A stretch of DNA of 22,422 nucleotides, from IMG/VR virus record IMGVR_UViG_3300010354_000736, positions 1 to 22,422 of that record; one strand, given 5' to 3'. The notes below the pieces were generated by a model that saw only the letters and a list, made by a program, of their open reading frames with translations, ran no database searches and was not told where the DNA came from. Each line of letters begins with the position of its first letter. The first letter of the stretch is position 1. Positions 7,630 through 14,580 of the stretch are shown here, in pieces. The translations under genes were made by a program, and so were the position numbers. The stretch is from a virus.

Positions 7630-8170
7630 AACGATCCAAGATTTTTTGTATCTCGTCCAGCTCAACCTCGTCGCGATCATAGTTGAATAGGTTTCCAAAA
7701 CTGGTTTCTACTACAAGGTCAAACACTGGTTTGTTCTGTTCTTTGGGCGCGACGAGTTCTGTTATGATCCAGGAATACACCGGTGCACCAAACTCAATAT
7801 CAATGTAGCCATTGTGTCCAAGGTAGTCGGTGTGGATCGGGCCCTGGGATGTGTGCATGGGCCATCGCTGTATGATGTGTGCAGTTATGTCTACTTGGTC
7901 CAGCCAAAGGCGTTTGATTTTCACGGCGCGATCTCGTACAATAGAATCATTATGGCTTTCTGTATCCCATCGCCCTTGCTCGCCAAAATACTTGCCGTGA
8001 TGTTCGATACGTATCAAGTTGCTAGTACAGACTGGCATGGCAAACTCTATCGTAGTCTCGCCCTGCACCAGGGTATCCCAATAAATATTGTTGTTGGCCG
8101 TAACACGCAGTCTTGGCCAATCATTGCACCAAGTGCCTTCTATTTCCAATTTTATACGGCATGATTCCAT
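7574..8170 (-). CDS. Conserved phage protein, probable beta-rich partner of the radical SAM gene
   Basis: This encodes 198 residues from ATG 8170 (MESCRIKLEIEGTWCNDWP); a start at 8188 would add six residues and neither has a strong ribosome-binding site. The sequence is rich in alternating hydrophobic strands and aromatic residues (IIQRWPMH, then YLGHNGYIDIEFGAPVYSWII). I recall similar proteins in T4-like marine phages but no function. Its 3' end overlaps the radical SAM start by 56 bp, which suggests coupled translation and a shared job. The start codon shares CATG with the divergent gene at 8169. Confidence 0.65.
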   Translation of the reverse strand: MESCRIKLEIEGTWCNDWPRLRVTANNNIYWDTLVQGETTIEFAMPVCTSNLIRIEHHGKYFGEQGRWDTESHNDSIVRDRAVKIKRLWLDQVDITAHIIQRWPMHTSQGPIHTDYLGHNGYIDIEFGAPVYSWIITELVAPKEQNKPVFDLVVETSFGNLFNYDRDEVELDEIQKILDRYAHLLNQPTQIRNTSAAS

Positions 8171-9071
8171 GAGCCAAGTAGTTATCACTCTAACTAACGG
8201 TCAAAGCGATTACGATCTCAAGTTTGACCTGCTGCCTATTTCGATCGCGCAGAGATGGCTTCATCATGTCAAAATGTTTGTGGCTGCCGGCCAGCCCTGG
8301 GATGATGATCAACGCTTTTATAATTTTCCACATGGGCGGGTGGGGCGTCAGGAAACATTGGATAAAATCCGTGAGCTCACCGGCATCATAAAACAGTATG
8401 CGCCCTGGACCATACAGCGGTCTCTGCAGGCGGATCTCACACAGGACGACCTCAACTACCTCCATCATGTATTTGAACAGTATCATGGTCTTTACGACCA
8501 GCAACACAACAATGAGTTTTTCTCCCGCGCGCCACGAGAGGTACAGGATGCCTTGGGAGACCTCAATATTTGGATACATCGTTACGAAACTCTGGGCGGC
8601 ATACCGCGTTTTGTCGCCACTTGGAAGTACAAGCCCTATCGCGATGTCATGACCGACGAGGATCTGACTCATTTCAGCCTACACGAGCAGTGGGGAGATC
8701 TGCGCCTGAACTATTGTGAGATTGGCAAGACTTTGTACGATCTCTGGCACGACAACGACCAACACATTGGACCGGACGCTTTTGTGCCACAGAAACATTT
8801 CTGTTTTGATTTCACGGTACGATTCAGCGATATCGATCGCCAGGACACTGATGCCATAGAACAACAGATTTGGCAATACTTTGATCAACACCAGGATTTT
8901 TTCCATCAGCGAGGGTATCGTCGACATGATCATGCCTTGAGCCTGGGTGGTATCACTATAGGCAAACTGGACATCAGCGCAGGTAAAACAGAAATTTTTG
9001 ACGCCATCTCGCAGCATCAGCAAATGAAACACATCAGAATCCTAGGCAACTCTGCAGGCAACGTGTTATAA
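8169..9071 (+). CDS. Conserved hypothetical phage protein
   Basis: This encodes 300 residues from ATG 8169 (MSQVVITLTNGQSDYDLKFD); earlier in-frame starts lie inside the opposite gene. No catalytic motif is clear. It is rich in His, Asp, Gln and aromatic residues (DQHQDFFHQRGYRRHDHA near the C-terminus), and FDFTVRFSDIDR may be a conserved strand. It diverges from the radical SAM pair, sharing four bases at the start. The end carries the extended -10 promoter of the uvsW gene: its TAA stop lies within TATAAT. Function unknown. Confidence 0.6.
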   Translation: MSQVVITLTNGQSDYDLKFDLLPISIAQRWLHHVKMFVAAGQPWDDDQRFYNFPHGRVGRQETLDKIRELTGIIKQYAPWTIQRSLQADLTQDDLNYLHHVFEQYHGLYDQQHNNEFFSRAPREVQDALGDLNIWIHRYETLGGIPRFVATWKYKPYRDVMTDEDLTHFSLHEQWGDLRLNYCEIGKTLYDLWHDNDQHIGPDAFVPQKHFCFDFTVRFSDIDRQDTDAIEQQIWQYFDQHQDFFHQRGYRRHDHALSLGGITIGKLDISAGKTEIFDAISQHQQMKHIRILGNSAGNVL

Positions 9072-9072
9072 T
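9064..9072 (+). promoter_or_regulatory. Extended -10 promoter (TGTTATAAT) for uvsW
   Basis: This is a perfect TATAAT (9067-9072) with a TGn extension (9064-9066). A weak -35 TAGGCA lies at 9043-9048, 18 bases upstream. The expected +1, seven bases after the box, is 9079: the A of the uvsW ATG. Confidence 0.65.
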
Positions 9073-9078
9073 CGTCCC

Positions 9079-10542
9079 ATGCGTAATGCTGTCATAGTAG
9101 TGAAAGATGAGGTCAATGTCAAGATCGAAGGACTCGAGCTTGATGCCAGACGCACCCTAGTCAATCGTTTCAAATATGACGTGCCCTATGCACGTTATCT
9201 CCCTGCGGTACGCCTGGGCAGGTGGGACGGCAAGGTCAGTTTCTTTCAGTTGGGCGGCAGTACCTTTGTCAACTTGCTGCCCGACATCCTGCCTATACTG
9301 GAAGAATACGACTACGACATCGAACTAGACGATCAGCGCGACTACGCCACACGGTTTGATTTCCAGGCGGTCACAGAAGATTCTTTCGCTGATCAAACGT
9401 GGCCCAAGGGTCATCCCCAAGCAGGTGAACCCATACGACTGCGCGATTACCAAGTAGACATCATCAACAACTTCTTGAGCAACCCGCAGTGCCTGCAAGA
9501 GGTGGCCACAGGCGCAGGCAAGACCATCATGACCGCGGCCCTGAGTCAACGTGTGCAGGAGCATGGGCGCAGCATCGTGATCGTGCCCAACAAGAGCTTG
9601 GTGACGCAGACCGAAAAGGACTACATCAACCTGGGCCTAGACGTGGGCGTGTTTTTTGGTGACCGCAAAGAGTTCGGACGCCAGCACACCATTTGTACCT
9701 GGCAGAGCCTCAACATCCTGCTCAAGAACACCAAGAACCAGATAGCCGACATCACCATACAGGAGTTCCTGGAGGACGTGGTGTGTGTGATCGTGGACGA
9801 AGTCCACATGGCCAAGGCTGACGCGCTCAAGACCTTGCTCACAGGCGTCATGGCAAAAGTGCCTATCCGGTGGGGGCTCACGGGCACGGTGCCCAAAGAG
9901 CAGTTTGAGTTCCAGAGCCTGCATGTCAGCATAGGTCCCGTGATCAGTAGACTGGCAGCAGCAGAACTCCAGGATCGCGGCGTGCTGGCGCAGTGCCATG
10001 TCAACGTGGTGCAGTTGGTGGATCATGTGGAGTTCACCAACTATCAGAGCGAGCTCAAATATCTCTTGGAGGAACCCGGGCGCCTTGACACCATAGCCAA
10101 TCTTGTGCAGCAGGTCAATGCCACGGGCAATACCCTGGTGTTGGTGGATCGCATATCCGCGGGAGAAGAACTGGTGTCTCGTCTCAACAATGCTGTGTTC
10201 ATATCAGGTGGCACCAAGGCCGCTGACCGCCAGGATCACTACGACGAAGTGGCCGAAGCCACAGACAAGATCATCGTGGCCACGTATGGCGTTGCTGCCG
10301 TGGGCATCAACATCCCGCGTATCTTTAACTTGGTGTTGATCGAGCCCGGCAAGAGTTTTGTGCGCGTGATACAGAGCATCGGGCGCGGCATCCGCAAGGC
10401 CGAAGACAAGGATCATGTGGCCATCTGGGACATAACCAGCACCTGCAAGTTTGCCAAGCGCCATCTCACCAAGCGCAAGGCCTACTACAAGGAAGCCCGG
10501 TATCCCTTTACACAAGAAAAGTTGGACTGGTCCTTGAAATGA
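9079..10542 (+). CDS. uvsW: UvsW-type superfamily 2 recombination helicase
   Basis: This encodes 487 residues, shorter than T4 UvsW. An N-terminal accessory domain (residues ~1-110) includes YLPAVRLGRWDGKVSFF, a typical UvsW start. The helicase core has Walker A ATGAGKT (143-149), DEVH (240-243), LTGT (267-270) and QSIGRGIRK (432-440). UvsW unwinds branched DNA and R-loops; in T4 it shifts replication from origin to recombination start. There is no Shine-Dalgarno sequence; the start sits 6 bases after a -10 box, so a leaderless transcript is likely. It leads a run of coupled rightward genes to 14269; the next start overlaps its stop. Confidence 0.95.
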   Translation: MRNAVIVVKDEVNVKIEGLELDARRTLVNRFKYDVPYARYLPAVRLGRWDGKVSFFQLGGSTFVNLLPDILPILEEYDYDIELDDQRDYATRFDFQAVTEDSFADQTWPKGHPQAGEPIRLRDYQVDIINNFLSNPQCLQEVATGAGKTIMTAALSQRVQEHGRSIVIVPNKSLVTQTEKDYINLGLDVGVFFGDRKEFGRQHTICTWQSLNILLKNTKNQIADITIQEFLEDVVCVIVDEVHMAKADALKTLLTGVMAKVPIRWGLTGTVPKEQFEFQSLHVSIGPVISRLAAAELQDRGVLAQCHVNVVQLVDHVEFTNYQSELKYLLEEPGRLDTIANLVQQVNATGNTLVLVDRISAGEELVSRLNNAVFISGGTKAADRQDHYDEVAEATDKIIVATYGVAAVGINIPRIFNLVLIEPGKSFVRVIQSIGRGIRKAEDKDHVAIWDITSTCKFAKRHLTKRKAYYKEARYPFTQEKLDWSLK

Positions 10543-11195
10543 AGGCCCACGTAGTGGTGTGTGGCGACAGTTATTGCAGCGCTGAAGCCACGGGCCCACG
10601 TGATCACTTCAGTCAAATACTCCAGGACGACTACGGTTACCAAGTAACCAACCTGGCACGTGGTGGCATGAGCACTGTGGGTATATGTTTTCAACTGCGG
10701 GAAGCATTGTCATTGAAACCCCAGGTAGTGATTTACAACACCACCACTCCGGACCGTGTGAACTTGGTCATGCATGACGGCTTCGATATCAGTCAAGGGC
10801 TAAAGAATTTCTCCTATCCATTCCAGGCCGATGAAAGCGCCAAGAATCCTTTAACAGGCGGCAAAGACGCGCCCATATTCAGTACTGTGTGGCAGCAACT
10901 AGAACACATAGTGTCTGCGGAACAATACCGCGCCATCGAGCAGCACCTAGTGCATCTCTTTGACTGGGACCTACAGCAAGAGATAGACCGCTGGATGATA
11001 GAATATTGGACGATTCAGCTGGAGCAGGCCGGAATCAAGACCTTGGCGTTTACCAGGAACGATTTTGAGTTTGTGTATTTGTTTGGCAGAGCTCATCCCA
11101 ACATCAATCGTGTGTTTCACACCGACAGGGCAACACAGGTACAGGCCGCAGAAATTATCAACAAAAAACTGCGCGAGCTCTTGACAGATCGCTAG
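10539..11195 (+). CDS. SGNH-hydrolase-like protein
   Basis: This encodes 218 residues, overlapping the uvsW stop by 4 bp (ATGA). The start MKAHVVVCGDSYCSAEA holds the block I GDS (G9-D10-S11). LARGGMST supplies a block II-like glycine, and YNTTTPDR may be the block III asparagine. The usual DxxH near the end is unclear (HTDRATQVQAAEIINKKL), so catalytic activity is uncertain. SGNH enzymes hydrolyse or transfer acyl esters on sugars and lipids. A second, distinct member lies at 15369-16088. Residues 178-190 carry RAHPNINRVFHTD. Confidence 0.7.
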   Translation: MKAHVVVCGDSYCSAEATGPRDHFSQILQDDYGYQVTNLARGGMSTVGICFQLREALSLKPQVVIYNTTTPDRVNLVMHDGFDISQGLKNFSYPFQADESAKNPLTGGKDAPIFSTVWQQLEHIVSAEQYRAIEQHLVHLFDWDLQQEIDRWMIEYWTIQLEQAGIKTLAFTRNDFEFVYLFGRAHPNINRVFHTDRATQVQAAEIINKKLRELLTDR

Positions 11196-11208
11196 AAAGT
11201 TGTATAAT
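11181..11208 (+). promoter_or_regulatory. Consensus sigma70 promoter (TTGACA-N16-TATAAT)
   Basis: Both hexamers are perfect: TTGACA 11181-11186 and TATAAT 11203-11208, with a 16-base spacer. The expected start is near 11215, only three bases before ATG 11218. The -35 lies in the last codons of the SGNH-like gene. Confidence 0.9.
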
Positions 11209-11214
11209 TACAAC
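11199..11214. promoter_or_regulatory. Palindrome covering the -10 box
   Basis: GTTGTATAATTACAAC has perfect 6-bp arms around TAAT, and TATAAT lies inside it. A repressor bound here would block the promoter; a short mRNA hairpin is less likely because most of it precedes the expected start of transcription. Confidence 0.55.
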
Positions 11215-11217
11215 ATC

Positions 11218-11718
11218 ATGAAAATACTTACACTAGAAAACAAAGCCTATGATCTAGACACATTGCCGGACAAGATCGATGACATGCGTTTCGCTATCCT
11301 GGACAACAGCGACCCCAGTGATCCCGACTACCATTACATACCCTTGATCTTCCTGGAGAGTTTTAACTCACCGGCCTTGGTGCTGCGCATAGGCGATGCC
11401 ACCATACGCATGCCCATGGACTGGCAGATCTTGATTGGTGAGCCCGACATCGGCGACCTAGAATTCCTGCCCTTGACCAGCATCAATGATCGCGGCTTCA
11501 AGGCGTTCCAATTCAATCCACTCAGTAGTTTCCGCCCCAGTTTTCCTGATGTTGAGATCATGGATGTGTACCACGAAGTGACTTGGTATGCACCCAAGCT
11601 CAAGAATGGACAAATCCTGGCTGTGCCCATCACCGAGGGAGACAAACCCGAGTGCATTTACTTCGTGCGGGACATCAGTCGCAACTGCGAAGTCATAGAC
11701 TACAACAAGGCCTGGTAG
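11218..11718 (+). CDS. Conserved T4-like phage protein of unknown function
   Basis: This encodes 166 residues from ATG 11218 (MKILTLENKAYDLDTLPDKI); an in-frame TTG at 11200 overlaps the -10 box and is disfavoured. It has no Shine-Dalgarno sequence and a predicted leader of about 3 bases. The central region FLPLTSINDRGFKAFQFNP, followed by VTWYAPKLKNGQILAVP, is the pattern of a conserved family I recall near uvsW or other replication genes in marine T4-like phages, without a known role. It has no catalytic motif, signal peptide or membrane segment. It has its own very strong promoter within a replication block, so a regulator or early factor is possible. Confidence 0.7.
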   Translation: MKILTLENKAYDLDTLPDKIDDMRFAILDNSDPSDPDYHYIPLIFLESFNSPALVLRIGDATIRMPMDWQILIGEPDIGDLEFLPLTSINDRGFKAFQFNPLSSFRPSFPDVEIMDVYHEVTWYAPKLKNGQILAVPITEGDKPECIYFVRDISRNCEVIDYNKAW

Positions 11719-11719
11719 C

Positions 11720-11944
11720 ATGGAACAATACAAAATCAAGGATCTGGAGCGACAGGCACGGCGCGCGGAAAAGGCCGCGCTGGTGCGCGATGAACGCTTG
11801 GACGACCATGTTACACAACTACAACGTGTGATCCGGGAAACGCAGGACCGCGTGGCTGACCTAGAAGAATTGGTTAAACGCATGCGTCGCGAGCACGCCA
11901 AGATCATGCGGGCCATGGATGCATTGGCACGCAAGAAGCCATGA
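11720..11944 (+). CDS. Small coiled-coil protein
   Basis: This encodes 74 residues from ATG 11720, two bases after the previous stop. Almost the whole chain is charged heptad-like helix (LERQARRAEKAALVRDERL, then VADLEELVKRMRREHAKIM), which predicts a coiled-coil dimer or a helical adaptor. It overlaps the methyltransferase start by 4 bp (ATGA, 11941-11944). No family is recognised. Confidence 0.65.
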   Translation: MEQYKIKDLERQARRAEKAALVRDERLDDHVTQLQRVIRETQDRVADLEELVKRMRREHAKIMRAMDALARKKP

Positions 11945-12525
11945 GCGAGCACCACCTGCAAGAACAAAGAATGCCGGCCACGCTGTGGTTGGAATTCTGG
12001 CAGGATCCCGGCTATGTCAAGATCAAGATGGACAATGTTGAACGCATCTTGGACTATCTTGGTCAACCGCCACGCCGTATCCTGGACATAGGCTGTGGTG
12101 CTGCGTTTGAAAGCCGTGAATTCAACCGCAGATTTGGCACCGACATCTGGCTCTTGGACGGCGACTTTAACACCACCAAGGATCGCCCTCGTAGCACCAG
12201 TTGGGGCAACACCAGCGATATGAAATTCTACAGCCATCTAGAGGATCTGCGCTCCTGGTTCCAGGAACATGGGGCGACAAATTATCATTTGGTGGATGCC
12301 AACAACATCTCCATTCCCAGCAACGTGCAGTTTGACCTAATATACTCGTTCTTGAGCTGTGGTTATCACTATCCCGTAGACACATATCGTGATCTCATGC
12401 GTGGGCACAGCGGACCTGATACTAGGTTGTTGTTTGATCTGCGTCGCCGAGTCAAGCACGATGTTGACATAGTGGCTGTGATCAGTAAGGAACAAAAACA
12501 CGACCTCTGCGAGATCAAGATCTAA
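11941..12525 (+). CDS. SAM-dependent methyltransferase-like protein
   Basis: This encodes 194 residues. Motif I is RILDIGCGAAFESREF (about residues 46-61), followed by an acidic strand end IWLLDGDFN, as in class I methyltransferases. FDLIYSFLSCGYHYP near residue 133 is the usual motif IV-like strand, and LLFDLRRR follows. No DNA-specificity motif (DPPY/NPPY) is present, so a small-molecule, sugar or protein target is likelier than DNA. It is coupled by ATGA to the coiled-coil gene. With the glycosyltransferases elsewhere it might act on a surface glycan, but its location in the replication run argues against certainty. Confidence 0.75.
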   Translation: MSEHHLQEQRMPATLWLEFWQDPGYVKIKMDNVERILDYLGQPPRRILDIGCGAAFESREFNRRFGTDIWLLDGDFNTTKDRPRSTSWGNTSDMKFYSHLEDLRSWFQEHGATNYHLVDANNISIPSNVQFDLIYSFLSCGYHYPVDTYRDLMRGHSGPDTRLLFDLRRRVKHDVDIVAVISKEQKHDLCEIKI

Positions 12526-12526
12526 C

Positions 12527-12973
12527 ATGGACAAACTATCAATACAAAACGAAATGGCACAGTTGGATCGCAAGAACCGCAGATTCTACGATGAGCTCAC
12601 CGACGAGGAGCGCAAGAAGTTCAGCAACTATCTCATGCTGCGCTGGGGCAGCGCCATTACCGGCAGTCGTGAACTGCAGGAATACTATGTGCAGAGCACC
12701 AACCACTATCTCAACAAACACTTTTTTGCCATCAACCGCCATCCCCGACTGCAATGGCTCTGCGCCACGGCCATCAGTCCCGGACTGGGCAGCCAGAAAC
12801 ACAACTGGATAGCGCCCAAGAAGAAAGATTCCGGCAACAACGAAGTCCGTAAGGCCTTGATGGATCTCATGCCCTGTGCTAAACTGTCTGATATCGAAGT
12901 GCTGAGTCAGCTCATCGATAAAAAGGAACTGCGCGACTATCTACGTGAGCACGGAAACCCCGACAAAGACTGA
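12527..12973 (+). CDS. Possible clamp-loader small subunit (gp62-like)
   Basis: This encodes 148 residues from ATG 12527, one base after the methyltransferase stop. The region KKFSNYLMLRWGSAITGSRE and then STNHYLNKHFFAINRHPRLQW resembles the compact helical pattern I recall for phage clamp-loader A subunits (T4 gp62 family: an F-x-M-x-R-x-x-S-like block followed by an LNK block). The similarity is weak and gp44 is not in the window. Its overlap with the zinc-finger and mini-DnaE genes supports a replication role. A different helical protein is possible. Confidence 0.5.
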   Translation: MDKLSIQNEMAQLDRKNRRFYDELTDEERKKFSNYLMLRWGSAITGSRELQEYYVQSTNHYLNKHFFAINRHPRLQWLCATAISPGLGSQKHNWIAPKKKDSGNNEVRKALMDLMPCAKLSDIEVLSQLIDKKELRDYLREHGNPDKD

Positions 12974-13643
12974 ACATCGCTGTCGCTTTTGCGACAAGGC
13001 TTTCCAACGAGAGGGCAGTCTGGCCGTGCATGTGTGCGAGGCCAAACGCCGTCATCAGGAACAGCATGAAGTCGGCGTGCAGTTGGGTCTGCAGGCTTAT
13101 CTGCGCTTTTATGAGATCACACAGGGATCTGCGCGTCTCAAGACCTTTGATGACTTTGCTGCCAGCCCCTACTATCGCGCATTTGTCAAGTTTGGTCGCC
13201 ATTGTCAAAACATCCGCGCCATCAACACGCCGCGCTTTATTGAGTGGGTGATACGACAGAACAAAAAGATCGATCACTGGTGTCGCGATGCTGTGTATAC
13301 TGAATATCTGGATCAGTATCTGCGTGTAGAGAACGTGGCGGATGCCCTGGCACGTGCCATGGAACACGCCATAGAGTGGAGCGAGCGGCAAAACCATCCC
13401 GCACATGATTATCTGCGCTACGGCAATGACAATGCCATCTGCTATGCTGTGTCCACGGGCAGGATCAGTGCCTGGGTACTGTACAACTGCGATTCGGGAC
13501 TGGAGTTCTTGGCCCGAGTCAACAGCGAACAAGTCACCATGATATGGCCCATGATTGACTCTGACTTCTGGCAGCGCAAGTTCCATGACTATGCAGCCGA
13601 CGCTGAATACGCCAAGACCATACTGCGAGAGGCCGGCTGGTGA
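12945..13643 (+). CDS. Zinc-finger protein coupled to the mini-DnaE gene
   Basis: This encodes 232 residues from GTG 12945, inside the end of the previous gene (29-bp overlap). The N-terminal segment HRCRFCDKAFQREGSLAVHV has C13, C16 and H29, with C31 or H37 as the fourth ligand: a C2H2/C2HC-type finger. The remainder is helical with conserved-looking stretches (QLGLQAYLRFYEITQGSARL, ILREAGW at the end) that I recall from T4-like marine phages without a role. Its stop overlaps the next start as GTGA. DNA binding by the finger and partnership with the mini-DnaE are inferences from this coupling. Confidence 0.7.
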   Translation: MSTETPTKTEHRCRFCDKAFQREGSLAVHVCEAKRRHQEQHEVGVQLGLQAYLRFYEITQGSARLKTFDDFAASPYYRAFVKFGRHCQNIRAINTPRFIEWVIRQNKKIDHWCRDAVYTEYLDQYLRVENVADALARAMEHAIEWSERQNHPAHDYLRYGNDNAICYAVSTGRISAWVLYNCDSGLEFLARVNSEQVTMIWPMIDSDFWQRKFHDYAADAEYAKTILREAGW

Positions 13644-14269
13644 GCGCAGACATTGACATTGACTTTGGGGATCGGGACCGTGTACTGAGCTTGATCCGGC
13701 ATGTGCCCGCGCGGCAGACCGCACAAGGACGACGCCACAACTCCGGCGTGTATGTGACCAACATCCCCTATGATGCTGTGAACCAGTGCGCAGCCATAGA
13801 CTACGAAGAAGCCGAACAGCGCGGCTATTTCAAACTGGACTTCCTAAACATGTCGGTGTATCAGCTCATACGTGATCCCGCGCACTATGAGGACATGCTG
13901 GCTCGTGATCCCCCATGGCAAAGGCTGTGGCAAGATCCTGCCTGGGCACGGCAGTTGGTGCATGTGGGTAACTACACTGATCTCCTGGCCACCATGCGTC
14001 CGGACTCAATACCGCGCATGGCAGCGTTCATCGCTATCATAAGACCGGGCAAGGCACACCTGCAGAATCGCCCCTGGGGCGAGGTATTTGAGTCAGTGTG
14101 GGACGGTGACAGCAGTCAGGGATTTGTTTTCAAGAAAAGCCACAGCATAGGATATGCGCAGTTGGTGGCGCTGCACATGAATCTAATCCAGAGCGCGGAC
14201 CAGGGTGATGCTGCGACGCTTGCTCTTGCGCCGGCTGATGTTGCTGAGACTGCACACCGGGCCGTGTAG
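13640..14269 (+). CDS. Miniature DnaE-like (family C polymerase) protein
   Basis: This encodes 209 residues from GTG 13640. I align it by eye to bacterial DnaE. SADIDIDFGDRDRV (residues 2-15) matches the PDxDxDF motif, giving catalytic D4 and D6. RHNSGVYVTNI matches KHAGGVVIA. RGYFKLDFLNMSVYQLI matches the KFDFLGLRTL block, giving the third aspartate D67. MRPDSIPRMAAFIAIIRPGK matches the LxPxxFEDMIALVALFRPG block, and FVFKKSHSIGYAQLV (163-177) matches GYGFNKSHSAAYALV of the fingers. The thumb and most spacers are gone; there is no PHP, HhH or OB domain. Whether it polymerises DNA is unknown: it could be an active minimal enzyme, a translesion factor or a binding scaffold. The last 87 bp are antisense to 14183-14560. 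Confidence 0.75.
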   Translation: MSADIDIDFGDRDRVLSLIRHVPARQTAQGRRHNSGVYVTNIPYDAVNQCAAIDYEEAEQRGYFKLDFLNMSVYQLIRDPAHYEDMLARDPPWQRLWQDPAWARQLVHVGNYTDLLATMRPDSIPRMAAFIAIIRPGKAHLQNRPWGEVFESVWDGDSSQGFVFKKSHSIGYAQLVALHMNLIQSADQGDAATLALAPADVAETAHRAV

Positions 14270-14560
14270 GATGGTGAGATCTTTGTTGTTGAAGGTGCGT
14301 AGGAACGGGCGGAAAGGCTCCCACTCATGCTTGAGGAAGATGTTGATGGGGATGCTGTGATTGCTTTCCCACCACCAGTCGCTGGCCAACTCTAGAAACA
14401 GGCTTTTGAGTTCGGGGTGTGCTATGCGCCCAAAGTCATAGAGCGTGGTGACTTGATCATCGCGGTTTTGTACTACTCCGATGTATTCTATGCCGGCGTA
14501 AACGCAGATAGTCATGAATGGGTAGCGTTCGTTCAGTGTTTTAAGTATGTTGTCACCCAT
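14183..14560 (-). CDS. Conserved phage protein of unknown function
   Basis: This encodes 125 residues starting MGDNILKTLNERYPFMTICV. Segments such as YAGIEYIGVVQNRDDQVTTL and WWWESNHSIPINIF resemble a family I recall in cyanophage-like T4 relatives; its function is unknown. A perfect TATAAATA lies on the minus strand at 14606-14599, so late expression is likely. The first bases overlap the late box of the divergent gene, and its last 87 bp are antisense to the mini-DnaE gene. No signal peptide or membrane helix is seen. Confidence 0.7.
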   Translation of the reverse strand: MGDNILKTLNERYPFMTICVYAGIEYIGVVQNRDDQVTTLYDFGRIAHPELKSLFLELASDWWWESNHSIPINIFLKHEWEPFRPFLRTFNNKDLTILHGPVCSLSNISRRKSKRRSITLVRALD

Positions 14561-14565
14561 AAATA
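14558..14565 (+). promoter_or_regulatory. T4-type late promoter (CATAAATA)
   Basis: It matches TATAAATA at seven of eight positions. Transcription should begin near 14571, next to GGAG (14571-14574), the ribosome-binding site for ATG 14581. This rules out the in-frame start at 14569 because it lies at or before the transcript start. Confidence 0.8.
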
Positions 14566-14580
14566 TCAGTGGAGATTCCT

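Noticed and set aside
8079-8086. AATAAATA resembling a late promoter on the plus strand
   Set aside because: It lies inside a gene on the opposite strand, 83 bases before the next start, with codons there explaining the sequence; support is too weak.
11458-12237. Minus-strand open frame of 259 codons
   Set aside because: Crosses three coupled plus-strand genes and shows no recognisable domain.
11941-12525. DNA methyltransferase of a restriction-modification system
   Set aside because: It lacks DPPY/NPPY motifs and no restriction enzyme gene is nearby.
12912-13724. Minus-strand open frame of 270 codons
   Set aside because: It is antisense to the zinc-finger gene, has no family features, and mirrors its codon pattern.
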